Source: Balneolales bacterium (GTDB lineage: Bacteria > Bacteroidota > Rhodothermia > Balneolales > Natronogracilivirgulaceae). Taken from it: a stretch of DNA of 5,258 bases. Each line of letters starts with the position of its first letter. Within the stretch, counting starts at the first letter, position 1. The translations under genes and the position numbers were made by a program. Where the stretch lies: assembly GCA_007131535.1 (NCBI GenBank), contig SLQI01000502.1:1-5258 (forward strand). Direction: 5' to 3'. This document shows positions 1 to 5,258 of this stretch, one piece after another. The notes below the pieces were generated by a model, which was given only the letters and a program-made list of their open reading frames with translations, was not told where the DNA came from and searched no databases.

Positions 1-698
1 AGCGCTTCAACTGGTTTTTGGAGTTGGGCATCCGTCCCGAAAAACTGCGCATGGAAGATCATCCGCCCGATCACCTTGCCCACTATGCTAAAGATGCCGC
101 CGATATTGAATACGATTTCCCGTTCGGCTGGAAAGAAGTGGAAGGCGTGCATAACCGTACCGATTTTGACCTTTCCCGCCATAAAGAGTATTCCGGCAAG
201 AAACTCGAGTATTTTGATCCGCAATCTCAAAAACGCTATATCCCCTATGTCGTGGAGACCTCCATCGGGTTGGATCGCTGCGTGCTGATGGTACTGTGCG
301 ATGCTTTTCGCAAAGAAGAAGTGCCCGGCGAGAAAGAGGGGACCACGGAGGAGCGCAATGTACTCAAGCTGCATCCGAAGCTGGCGCCGATTACCTGTGG
401 TGTGTTTCCGCTGCTGAAGAAACCGGAGCTGCAGGAGTCTGCTCAAAAGTTAATGAATGAGCTTGCCGAAGATTTCAAAGTTCAGTATGATGAAAAAGGC
501 TCCATCGGCAAACGCTATCGCCGGCTTGACGAGGCGGGGACACCCTATTGCCTCACGGTGGATTTTGACAGCCTTGAAGATCAGTCGGTTACCCTGCGTG
601 ATCGCGATTCTATGGAACAGGAGCGAATCCCCATGGAAAAAGCCGGGGAAGTAATCCGCCAAAAAATTAAAGAGTGGAAACCTGATAACAACGGGTGA
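1..698 (+). CDS. glyQS: Glycyl-tRNA synthetase, dimeric (alpha2) type, C-terminal part (5' end outside window)
   Basis: Charges tRNA-Gly with glycine in the cytoplasm for translation. The reading frame is open from base 3 (first residues RFNWFLELG) to the TGA at 696-698. The TTG at 18 is therefore an internal leucine codon and the true start lies left of the window. About 231 residues are visible. They include the catalytic-core stretch IEYDFPFGWKEVEG followed by NRTDFDLSRH, both typical of eukaryote/Bacteroidota-type GlyRS. Class II motif 3 follows, with GLDR at 267-278 and LCDAF just after. The C-terminal anticodon-binding domain starts around LKLHPKLAP (about 363) and contains GSIGKRYRRLDEAGTPYC and VTLRDRDSMEQ. 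This single-chain form differs from the alpha2beta2 GlyQ/GlyS enzyme of many Proteobacteria. The end is intact with no frameshift. It converges on the next gene with 22 bp between stops. The family call is very secure; only the N-terminal half is unseen. Confidence 0.97.
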   Translation, partial: RFNWFLELGIRPEKLRMEDHPPDHLAHYAKDAADIEYDFPFGWKEVEGVHNRTDFDLSRHKEYSGKKLEYFDPQSQKRYIPYVVETSIGLDRCVLMVLCDAFRKEEVPGEKEGTTEERNVLKLHPKLAPITCGVFPLLKKPELQESAQKLMNELAEDFKVQYDEKGSIGKRYRRLDEAGTPYCLTVDFDSLEDQSVTLRDRDSMEQERIPMEKAGEVIRQKIKEWKPDNNG

Positions 699-720
699 GA
701 ATCGGCTTCAGAAGATAGAA

Positions 721-1788
721 TCAACTTTGCTGCTTCGCTTCGTAGTAAGGGATGATTTTATCTTCGAGCAGTTTGAAGATACTTCGTCGGTGACCACGTG
801 AAGATCGCCCGGAGTGGTTTAATGAAGTCGTAACAGCGATCAGGTCAAGATCCGGAATCCAGAATAGATACTGGCCCCCGTGGCCCCAGGCAAAACGGGT
901 GGAGTAGCCGCCGAACTCGTCGACCCACCAATGATAGCCGTACCCGTGATCGTTGAAATTGCTGCGTCCGTAAACTTTAAAACTTTGCTCAATCCAATAA
1001 TCCGGGAATAATTGCTCTCCGTCGGGAGTGATCCCGTTATTAGCGTAGAGCTGTCCGAAACGAAAAAAGGTCTCCGGACTGAAAGCCATATTATTCCCGC
1101 CCAGAAAGTTTCCCTGGGGGTCGCGGTCCCAGGGCGGGATGCGTTCCCCGAAATGGTCAAAAATATATCGCTGTGATAATTCTCTTAAATTGTGACCGGT
1201 CACACGGGATAATATAACCCCGAGTATATGCGAATTCCCGGTACTGTAGCGCATTCGGGTGCCGGGCGTCTCCCGCAATTCAGCATTGATCTGATAGCTA
1301 ATCCAGTTTGAGCTGACAACCCAACTTCCATAATTGTTAAAACTGGTGCTTTCCAGCCCTGATCGCATGGATAGCATATCGTCAAGGGTGATCTCAAATT
1401 TTTCAGCCGGCATCGATTCATCAAAATATTCCGGGAGAAATTCGGAAACGGGGGTGTCAAGTGATTCGATCCATCCCTCGTTGAGCGCTACTCCGTATAA
1501 AGCGGAAATAATAGATTTGGAAGCCGATTTCATGTTATGAGCGGAACCGGGGTTGCCACCGTTAATATACCATTCATAATAAAGGGTATCCGGCGAACCG
1601 AGCAATAAACTCTGCAGATTATCCAGGCTTTCAGCACGGTCGAGAATCTCTTCGGGTTCGGGGGGATTGGTCTCAGTGGCAGCCAATGAAGAAATTCGCG
1701 AATCGGTTTCGCCATCAGCATTTTGTCCATTATGATCACAGGAGGCAACGAAAAAAAGCAGTAAATACCAATAAGGTTTGAGTATCAT
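721..1788 (-). CDS. Lipoprotein serine hydrolase, beta-lactamase (class C / NylB-like) family
   Basis: A 355-residue secreted serine hydrolase. The N-terminus is a short type II signal peptide: residues 1-16 end in FVAS before Cys17, a plausible lipobox, followed by a polar acidic linker up to about residue 45. The family's active-site motifs are present. S88-A-S-K91 is the SxxK nucleophile and general-base pair, in the context NMKSASKS. Y181 lies in RYSTGNSH and fills the YxN-like position. H303-G-G in AWGHGGQY replaces the KTG box. The motifs LDDMLSMRSGLE (135-146) and LGVILSRVTG (189-198) are also typical. Relatives include esterases, D-amino-acid peptidases and the nylon-oligomer hydrolase NylB, so the substrate cannot be read from sequence and resistance activity should not be assumed. 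ATG at 1788 is chosen because it immediately precedes the signal peptide; no Shine-Dalgarno is visible. The gene is convergent with glyQS and divergent from the M48 protease gene, so it is probably monocistronic. Length is normal for the family. Confidence 0.9.
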   Translation of the reverse strand: MILKPYWYLLLFFVASCDHNGQNADGETDSRISSLAATETNPPEPEEILDRAESLDNLQSLLLGSPDTLYYEWYINGGNPGSAHNMKSASKSIISALYGVALNEGWIESLDTPVSEFLPEYFDESMPAEKFEITLDDMLSMRSGLESTSFNNYGSWVVSSNWISYQINAELRETPGTRMRYSTGNSHILGVILSRVTGHNLRELSQRYIFDHFGERIPPWDRDPQGNFLGGNNMAFSPETFFRFGQLYANNGITPDGEQLFPDYWIEQSFKVYGRSNFNDHGYGYHWWVDEFGGYSTRFAWGHGGQYLFWIPDLDLIAVTTSLNHSGRSSRGHRRSIFKLLEDKIIPYYEAKQQS

Positions 1789-1978
1789 GATATTGGTAAT
1801 GGTTGCGCGTTAAGCGTGAATTGATTTTGACGGAATATTGGAGTAATCCCGTATACGTTTTTAAAACAAATCCCGACCGACATTAGAACTTACTATAATG
1901 CAACTATCAGGGTACGAATCAGGTTCTCTTATAAACACTTCATAAATACCTGTCTGCCGATCTAATTCCGGATTTTAT
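1789..1978. promoter_or_regulatory. Divergent intergenic region between serine hydrolase and M48 protease genes
   Basis: This 190-bp AT-rich gap must hold the start signals of both flanking genes. Visible elements are two adjacent palindromes, GTATAC (1851-1856) and GTTTTTAAAAC (1857-1867), plus the TATAAT described separately. No convincing leftward promoter, riboswitch or coding frame is seen. Neither gene has a recognisable Shine-Dalgarno; both start codons are preceded by AT-rich sequence, as is common in Bacteroidota. Confidence 0.5.
1894..1899 (+). promoter_or_regulatory. Possible -10 hexamer for the M48 protease gene
   Basis: A perfect TATAAT lies 79 bp upstream of the ATG at 1979, which would give a leader of roughly 70 nt. 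There is no good -35 hexamer 16-18 bp upstream, and the Bacteroidota-type TTTG/TAnnTTTG pair is not evident either. The call rests on the single hexamer and its position in the only intergenic space available. Confidence 0.3.
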
Positions 1979-3472
1979 ATGACAAAACAAGTTCTACAAC
2001 GTGGCGGTGTGTTCGCGATATTGCTTTTACTCGCATTTGTTGAAACGGCCTGTGTGATTCAGCAAAACCCGGTTTCCGGCCGGAACCGAATTTTCGGGTA
2101 TAGCTGGGAGCAGGAATTGCAGCTCGGTAAACAGGCCGATCAGGAAATTTCCGATTTTTACGGAGTATATGAAGACGACCAACTTGACGCCTACATAACA
2201 CAAATTGGCCAGGAGCTGGTATCCCACAGCCATATGAGACGTGAAGACACCCAGGAACGTTTCCGGGAAACCGAATTTGAATTCCGGGTGCTGGATAGTG
2301 AGGTTGTGAACGCATTTGCTCTGCCGGGCGGATATAATTATGTAACCCGAGGCATGCTAATTCATATGGAAAATGAAGCTCAGCTGGCCATGGTGCTGGG
2401 ACACGAAATAGGCCACGTTGCTGCCCGGCATGCCTCACAGCGTGCTGCCCGCCAACAGGCCGGTCAGGTGTTACTCATAGGAGGGGCGCTATTAGGTCAG
2501 GAGCTGCTCGGCCTTCCGGGCCGTGAAATTCTTGAAATCGGAAGCGCGGCCGCTCAACTCATTTTTTTAAGTTACAGCCGCTCTAATGAAAGAGAGGCTG
2601 ATCGTCTTGGGGTAGAGTATGCAGCCAGAGCGGGCTATAAGTCGGAAGAAGGAGCCGGGTTTTTTGTGACTATGCAGCGCCTGACGGAGCGGGCCGGTGG
2701 AGGGCTGCCTAATATTTTATCCTCCCACCCCGATCCCGGAAATCGGGAACGGGATATCCAAAGACGGGCTGAAGAATGGCGGGAACGAGGTTTTGAACAG
2801 GAAGAAGTTGGCCGGGATCGCCTGCTGGATCATGTGGACGGGCTGATTTGGGGACGGGATCCGCGGAAAGGATTGATAGCGGAAGGTAATTTCTATCACC
2901 CTGAGCAAGCATTTTATTTTCCGCTGCCGTCAGGGTGGCAAACTATGAAACAGCGCCGGCAGGTAATCGCACATACTGAAGATCAGAAAGCAGTGATGCT
3001 GTTTGAGCCGTCAACTGCTGAAAGTCCGGAAGAAGCGATCAGACGGATCATTGATCAGGAAAATATGCAGCAGGCGAGCCTGGAAGAAGATCCGCGTAGT
3101 GATATCGGGGGCTGGCGGGGTACGGCGCTTATACGCAGTGATGGAACACTGTTGCAGCTTTTTCTCTACGCAGTAAAGCATGACGAGCAGGTTTATCGCT
3201 ATCTGGGTATTGCCGAAGCCGATGATTTTTCCAACTACCAGTCCGCTTTTTTGAGAAGCGCGCGGGGATTTCAGGAGCTTACAGATCCGGAATATCTCGA
3301 TATTCAGCCGGTCCGGGTTTCGGTGGAAACAGTTGATCGGGCATCGACATTAAAAGAATTTTTACCCTATAAGCTACCGCGAAATATAGAGGCTGAAGAA
3401 ATCGCGATCATCAATCAGATGTATCTGGATGATGAAATTGAGCCGGGAACCCGGATAAAAATGCTAAGATGA
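1979..3472 (+). CDS. M48 zinc metalloprotease, BepA/YfgC-like, secreted (probable lipoprotein)
   Basis: A 497-residue envelope endopeptidase. An N-terminal hydrophobic segment (about 11-20) ends at Cys25. The following NPVSGRNR, then SWEQELQLGKQADQEI, is the usual opening of bacterial M48 lipoproteases. The lipobox is irregular (E22-T-A-C25), so lipidation is probable but not certain. The zinc site is complete: H142-E-I-G-H146 in VLGHEIGHVAARHAS, and E204 in NEREADRLG as third ligand, with D208 also conserved. LSSHPDPGNRERDI (247-260) matches the loop carrying the regulatory His of E. coli BepA (here H250). Known relatives degrade or assist misfolded outer-membrane proteins; that role is inferred here. 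After about residue 285 it is not TPR-like as in BepA. Instead comes DGLIWGRDPRKG, then FYHPEQAFYFPLPSGW, a 300-440 domain, and a last ~50-residue segment ending IAIINQMYLDDEIEPGTRIK that looks LysM-like. ATG 1979 directly precedes the signal peptide. The gene stands alone and is convergent with crtI. Confidence 0.93.
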   Translation: MTKQVLQRGGVFAILLLLAFVETACVIQQNPVSGRNRIFGYSWEQELQLGKQADQEISDFYGVYEDDQLDAYITQIGQELVSHSHMRREDTQERFRETEFEFRVLDSEVVNAFALPGGYNYVTRGMLIHMENEAQLAMVLGHEIGHVAARHASQRAARQQAGQVLLIGGALLGQELLGLPGREILEIGSAAAQLIFLSYSRSNEREADRLGVEYAARAGYKSEEGAGFFVTMQRLTERAGGGLPNILSSHPDPGNRERDIQRRAEEWRERGFEQEEVGRDRLLDHVDGLIWGRDPRKGLIAEGNFYHPEQAFYFPLPSGWQTMKQRRQVIAHTEDQKAVMLFEPSTAESPEEAIRRIIDQENMQQASLEEDPRSDIGGWRGTALIRSDGTLLQLFLYAVKHDEQVYRYLGIAEADDFSNYQSAFLRSARGFQELTDPEYLDIQPVRVSVETVDRASTLKEFLPYKLPRNIEAEEIAIINQMYLDDEIEPGTRIKMLR

Positions 3473-3498
3473 TTGATATACCCTATGTACCCTCCCGG

Positions 3499-3521
3499 AA
3501 AATCCAAAAAACGAACTTTGG
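3499..3521 (-). terminator. Weak candidate terminator for crtI in the convergent gap
   Basis: Read on the minus strand, CCAAAG, TTCG and a T-run ending TTTGG form a 5-6 bp stem (arms 3517-3521 and 3504-3508), followed by ATTTT. It lies 25 bp beyond the crtI stop codon, in the 73-bp gap shared with the M48 gene, so it could serve either side. The stem is short and AT-rich and therefore marginal. No better hairpin with a T-tract is visible in 3473-3545. Confidence 0.25.
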
Positions 3522-3545
3522 CGGAAGGAATGCAAAGATGTATTC

Positions 3546-5033
3546 TTAGCCCTGCCCATTCTGTTTGCCCGCAATGAGGTTCTCGGCAATTTTTGAGGAC
3601 GAAAGCACTCCGGGCAGTCCGGCTCCCGGGTGAGTGCCGGCACCGACAAAATACAGGTTTTCAAATTCTTCCGAGCGGTTATGCGGGCGAAACCATGCCG
3701 ACTGGGTGAGCAACGGCTGCACCGAAAATGCAGACCCCAGGAAGCTGTTCAGCGTATCCTGAAAATGAAGCGGATCGATATAATGTTCGGCAACAATATG
3801 TTTTTGCAGATCCGGCAGGTAATTATCCTCCAGAAATTTCATGATACGATCGCGGTAAGTCCCGGCCATCTCACTCCAGTCTATGCCGGAACCAAGATGG
3901 GGAACCGGTGAAAGAACATAAAAACTTTCACAACCCGGAGGAGCTAAAGAAGGGTCAGTTGCTGTAGGTCGATGTAAATAGAGGGAGAAATCATCCGCCA
4001 GCTTACCGCCGAAAATATCTGCTAAAAGCTCCTTATACCGCTCGCTGAGGATGATGTTGTGATGTTTCAGCCCGGTGTCGGTATACCGGCGATCCGTACC
4101 GAAGTAAATCACAAACAGGGACATACTGTATTTCAGGCCTTCGATTTTATGGTTGCTGTAGACCCGCCGGGATTCTTCCGGAATCAGATTGCGGTAGGTG
4201 AAGGCTACATCGGCATTGGAAATTACCGAATCGTAATGGAGGTGGGAGCCGTTTTCAAGTTTTAATCCGGTGATTTTACGATTCTGAACGGTAAGCTCCC
4301 GAACCTCAGAGTTGTAGTGAATTCGACCGCCAAGTTCTTCAAATAATCTGACCAACCCGTTTACTATACTTCCGGTTCCGCCCATAGCGTAATGGACTCC
4401 CCATTCACGCTCAAGGTAATGGATCATCGAATAGATGGAAGTTGTATCAAACGGGTTGCCACCAACAAGCAGGGGATGAAATGAAAAACACCGGCGTAAA
4501 AACTCGTGTTCAATGAATTGCCTTACGTACCGGTAGACACTCTTGTAAGACTGAAGCCGGATCAGATCCGGAGCCACCCGAAGCATATCACTGAACCTGA
4601 GGAACGGCTGATCGGCCAACTCGACAAATCCTTTTTCAAAAATAGCTTTGGTGGATGATATAAACTGCTTGTACCCCTCTACATCCGCCGGGTTCCATCT
4701 TTTAATTTCATTAAGGATAAAGTCGTCATCGTTGTTGTAGTCAAAATAATCACCATAGTGATTGAAAATCCGGTAAAACGGATCGCACGGGACCAACTCG
4801 AAGTAGTCTTCCTTCTTTTTACCGGCCAGTTCAAAAAGTTCATCAAACAGAAAAGGAGCCGTTATAACGGTGGGACCGCCATCAAACGTAAAACCGTTTT
4901 GTTTGTAGACATAAGCTCTGCCACCGGGTTGGTCCCGCTTTTCAAAAATTTCCACTTCATAGCCGCGGCTTGCAAGACGAACGGCAGCTCCGAGACCTCC
5001 AAAACCGGAGCCGATAACAGCAATTTTTTTCAT
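3546..5033 (-). CDS. crtI: Phytoene desaturase (CrtI-type carotenoid desaturase)
   Basis: An FAD-dependent, membrane-associated enzyme that introduces double bonds into 15-cis-phytoene, normally giving lycopene in carotenoid synthesis. The 495 residues match the usual CrtI length (about 490-510). The FAD-binding Rossmann fold is at the N-terminus: G8-S-G10-F-G-G13, E31 closing beta-2, PGGRAYVY (36-43) and FTFDGGPTVI (48-57). The core contains FSFHPLLVGGNPF (183-195), EREWGVHYAMGGTGSIV (208-224) and a SNADV segment, all close to the enterobacterial (Pantoea-type) CrtI sequence as I remember it. SAFSVQPLLTQSAWFRPHNR and then NLYFVGAGTHPGAGLPGVLSS (459-479) form the C-terminal bacterial phytoene dehydrogenase signature, fully satisfied. 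The start is ATG at 5033, directly before the Rossmann strand, with an AT-rich leader and no Shine-Dalgarno. No other crt gene is visible, and the downstream neighbour is convergent, so crtI is either monocistronic or the last gene of a unit. A different number of desaturation steps cannot be excluded. Confidence 0.96.
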   Translation of the reverse strand: MKKIAVIGSGFGGLGAAVRLASRGYEVEIFEKRDQPGGRAYVYKQNGFTFDGGPTVITAPFLFDELFELAGKKKEDYFELVPCDPFYRIFNHYGDYFDYNNDDDFILNEIKRWNPADVEGYKQFISSTKAIFEKGFVELADQPFLRFSDMLRVAPDLIRLQSYKSVYRYVRQFIEHEFLRRCFSFHPLLVGGNPFDTTSIYSMIHYLEREWGVHYAMGGTGSIVNGLVRLFEELGGRIHYNSEVRELTVQNRKITGLKLENGSHLHYDSVISNADVAFTYRNLIPEESRRVYSNHKIEGLKYSMSLFVIYFGTDRRYTDTGLKHHNIILSERYKELLADIFGGKLADDFSLYLHRPTATDPSLAPPGCESFYVLSPVPHLGSGIDWSEMAGTYRDRIMKFLEDNYLPDLQKHIVAEHYIDPLHFQDTLNSFLGSAFSVQPLLTQSAWFRPHNRSEEFENLYFVGAGTHPGAGLPGVLSSSKIAENLIAGKQNGQG

Positions 5034-5044
5034 ATAAAACTAAA

Positions 5045-5086
5045 TAGTGCCTGTAAGAAAAGTGGTAGTATCGTAAGAAAACGCCA
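5045..5086 (+). repeat. Tandem pair of TAGT-N(3-4)-GTAAGAAAA boxes (third copy inverted at 5174-5190)
   Basis: TAGTGCCTGTAAGAAAA (5045-5061) is followed about 20 bp later by TAGTATCGTAAGAAAA (5066-5081). A third copy lies on the opposite strand at 5174-5190, reading TAGTGTATGTAAGAAAA when reversed. The first and third copies agree at 15 of 17 bases. The roughly 20-bp spacing of the tandem pair is about two helical turns, so proteins bound there would sit on the same face. This suits a regulator site set, but it also suits duplicated terminal repeats of a small mobile element. Confidence 0.7.
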
Positions 5087-5093
5087 GGATCAA
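5065..5093 (-). promoter_or_regulatory. Possible sigma70-like promoter of crtI
   Basis: On the minus strand TTGATC (5088-5093) and TACTAC (5065-5070) are separated by exactly 17 bp, which would place transcription start near 5058 and give a short leader of about 25 nt. The hexamer matches are only moderate (4/6 and 3/6), and this phylum may not follow the E. coli consensus. If real, the promoter lies inside the tandem boxes and one arm of the palindrome described next. Confidence 0.22.
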
Positions 5094-5182
5094 GGCGTGC
5101 AAAGCTCCCAATAAGCGCAGTGTACAATGCGTACATGAGCATTTTTGGGACGAGCAGAACGCCGATATTGGCGTTTTCTTAC
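5073..5182. repeat. 110-bp imperfect palindrome upstream of crtI
   Basis: GTAAGAAAACGCCA at 5073-5086 is perfectly inverted at 5169-5182. The similarity continues inward through ATC, GGCG, GCTC and CCCAA blocks, with short mismatches and bulges, to TGTAC (5121-5125) facing GTACA (5131-5135) around a 5-nt centre AATGC. By hand alignment roughly 40 of about 52 positions per arm pair. Both the outer and inner matches centre on the same base (about 5128), so this is one structure rather than several chance repeats. It could form a long bulged hairpin in RNA or single-stranded DNA. The function is unknown: mobile-element remnant, operator or structured leader are all open. Confidence 0.8.
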
Positions 5183-5204
5183 ATACACTAAATAAATAAA
5201 AGTT

Positions 5205-5241
5205 GCCCGGGCTCATAATTTATGAAAAAGTTAAATGAGCC
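5205..5241. repeat. Cluster of nested short palindromes at the right edge
   Basis: Three elements overlap here. GCCCGGGC (5205-5212) is a perfect 8-bp palindrome. TCATAATTTATGA (5213-5225) is a perfect 13-bp palindrome with a single central base. GGCTCAT (5210-5216) is inverted as ATGAGCC at 5235-5241 with an 18-nt spacer. The possible start codon at 5222 lies inside. An operator, or a hairpin between flanking genes, are both plausible. Confidence 0.5.
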
Positions 5242-5258
5242 AATCTTAATGCCGGGAT
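5222..5258 (+). CDS. Possible start of a divergent gene, cut by the window edge
   Basis: ATG at 5222 opens a frame reading MKKLNEPILMPG to the window end. The AT-rich sequence before ATG-AAA-AAG resembles the start of crtI, which favours a real start. Only 12 codons are visible, however, and minus-strand frames are also open across the same bases. One of them ends in TAG at 5188-5190 and could instead be the tail of a gene upstream of crtI. No function can be assigned. Confidence 0.25.
   Translation, partial: MKKLNEPILMPG

Larger units (their letters stand above)
5047..5188. mobile_element. Candidate MITE-like element (142 bp) in the crtI upstream region
   Basis: The proposed ends are 15-bp terminal inverted repeats, GTGCCTGTAAGAAAA on the left and GTGTATGTAAGAAAA on the right when reversed (13/15 identical). 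Each is bordered by TA (5045-5046 and 5189-5190), the target duplication expected of IS630/Tc1-mariner-like elements. It is short, non-coding and internally palindromic, as MITEs are. A competing border is an 8-bp direct repeat ACTAAATA (5039-5046 and 5187-5194), which overlaps the inverted-repeat ends. No transposase is visible, and only one copy is in view, so mobility is unproven. Confidence 0.35.

Noticed and set aside
18..698. Start codon TTG at 18 for glycyl-tRNA synthetase
   Set aside because: The frame is open to the window edge and the residues before it (RFNWF) continue the GlyRS family sequence, so 18 is internal and the gene is cut by the window.
699..720. Terminator between glyQS and the serine hydrolase gene
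   Set aside because: The 22-bp gap has only a tiny CTTCAGAAG palindrome and no T-tract, so no terminator can be supported.
721..1788. Antibiotic-resistance beta-lactamase
   Set aside because: The SxxK, Tyr and HGG motifs place it in the broad serine hydrolase family, which is mostly esterases and peptidases; nothing here indicates activity on beta-lactams.
1962..2438. Minus-strand 158-residue frame within the M48 gene
   Set aside because: It is antisense to the signal peptide and HExxH region of a clear M48 protease; composition is low-complexity Pro/Arg/His-rich with no family features.
3443..3460. CCGGGAACCCGG followed by A/T as a terminator
   Set aside because: The inverted repeat leaves only a 2-4 nt loop, lies inside the last codons of the M48 gene, and is followed by an A-run, not a T-run, on the + strand.
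4957..5142. Minus-strand 61-residue frame over the crtI start
   Set aside because: It overlaps the conserved CrtI Rossmann motif in another frame and the palindrome, and its cysteine/arginine-rich product resembles nothing; it is a shadow frame.
5073..5182. Integron attC site
   Set aside because: The imperfect palindrome with bulges suggested it, but the ends do not fit the required RYYYAAC and GTTRRRY boxes, and there is no cassette or integrase.

Overview
The window carries three complete protein genes, the 3' end of a fourth, and a structured non-coding region at its right edge. Gene content and style point to Bacteroidota in the broad sense, most likely the Balneolota/Rhodothermota side. 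The evidence is a dimeric-type glycyl-tRNA synthetase, AT-rich start regions with no clear Shine-Dalgarno sequence, lipoprotein-type signal peptides, moderate GC content and a carotenoid gene. This placement is inferred from sequence style, not from a database search.

Layout from left to right: (1) 1-698 (+), the C-terminal part of glycyl-tRNA synthetase, running in from the left edge. (2) 721-1788 (-), a lipoprotein serine hydrolase of the beta-lactamase/NylB-like family, convergent with (1) across only 22 bp. (3) 1789-1978, a divergent intergenic region with a good -10-like hexamer for the rightward gene. (4) 1979-3472 (+), a BepA/YfgC-like M48 zinc metalloprotease with a secretion signal and a C-terminal half that is not TPR-like. 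(5) 3473-3545, a short convergent gap with a weak terminator candidate. (6) 3546-5033 (-), crtI, phytoene desaturase. (7) 5034-5258, 225 bp upstream of crtI. It contains a roughly 110-bp imperfect palindrome, three copies of a 16-17 bp box, and a short palindromic cluster around a possible divergent start codon.

The genes alternate in direction, so each is probably its own transcription unit, and no shared pathway links them. They cover translation, envelope hydrolysis, envelope proteolysis or quality control, and membrane pigment synthesis. No crtB or other carotenoid gene is in view.

The least ordinary part is the region in front of crtI. It can be read as a small non-autonomous mobile element (MITE-like, possible TA target duplication) inserted in the crtI promoter region, or as a multi-box operator for carotenoid control. 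The sequence alone does not decide between them. I see no defence system, CRISPR array, tRNA or rRNA.
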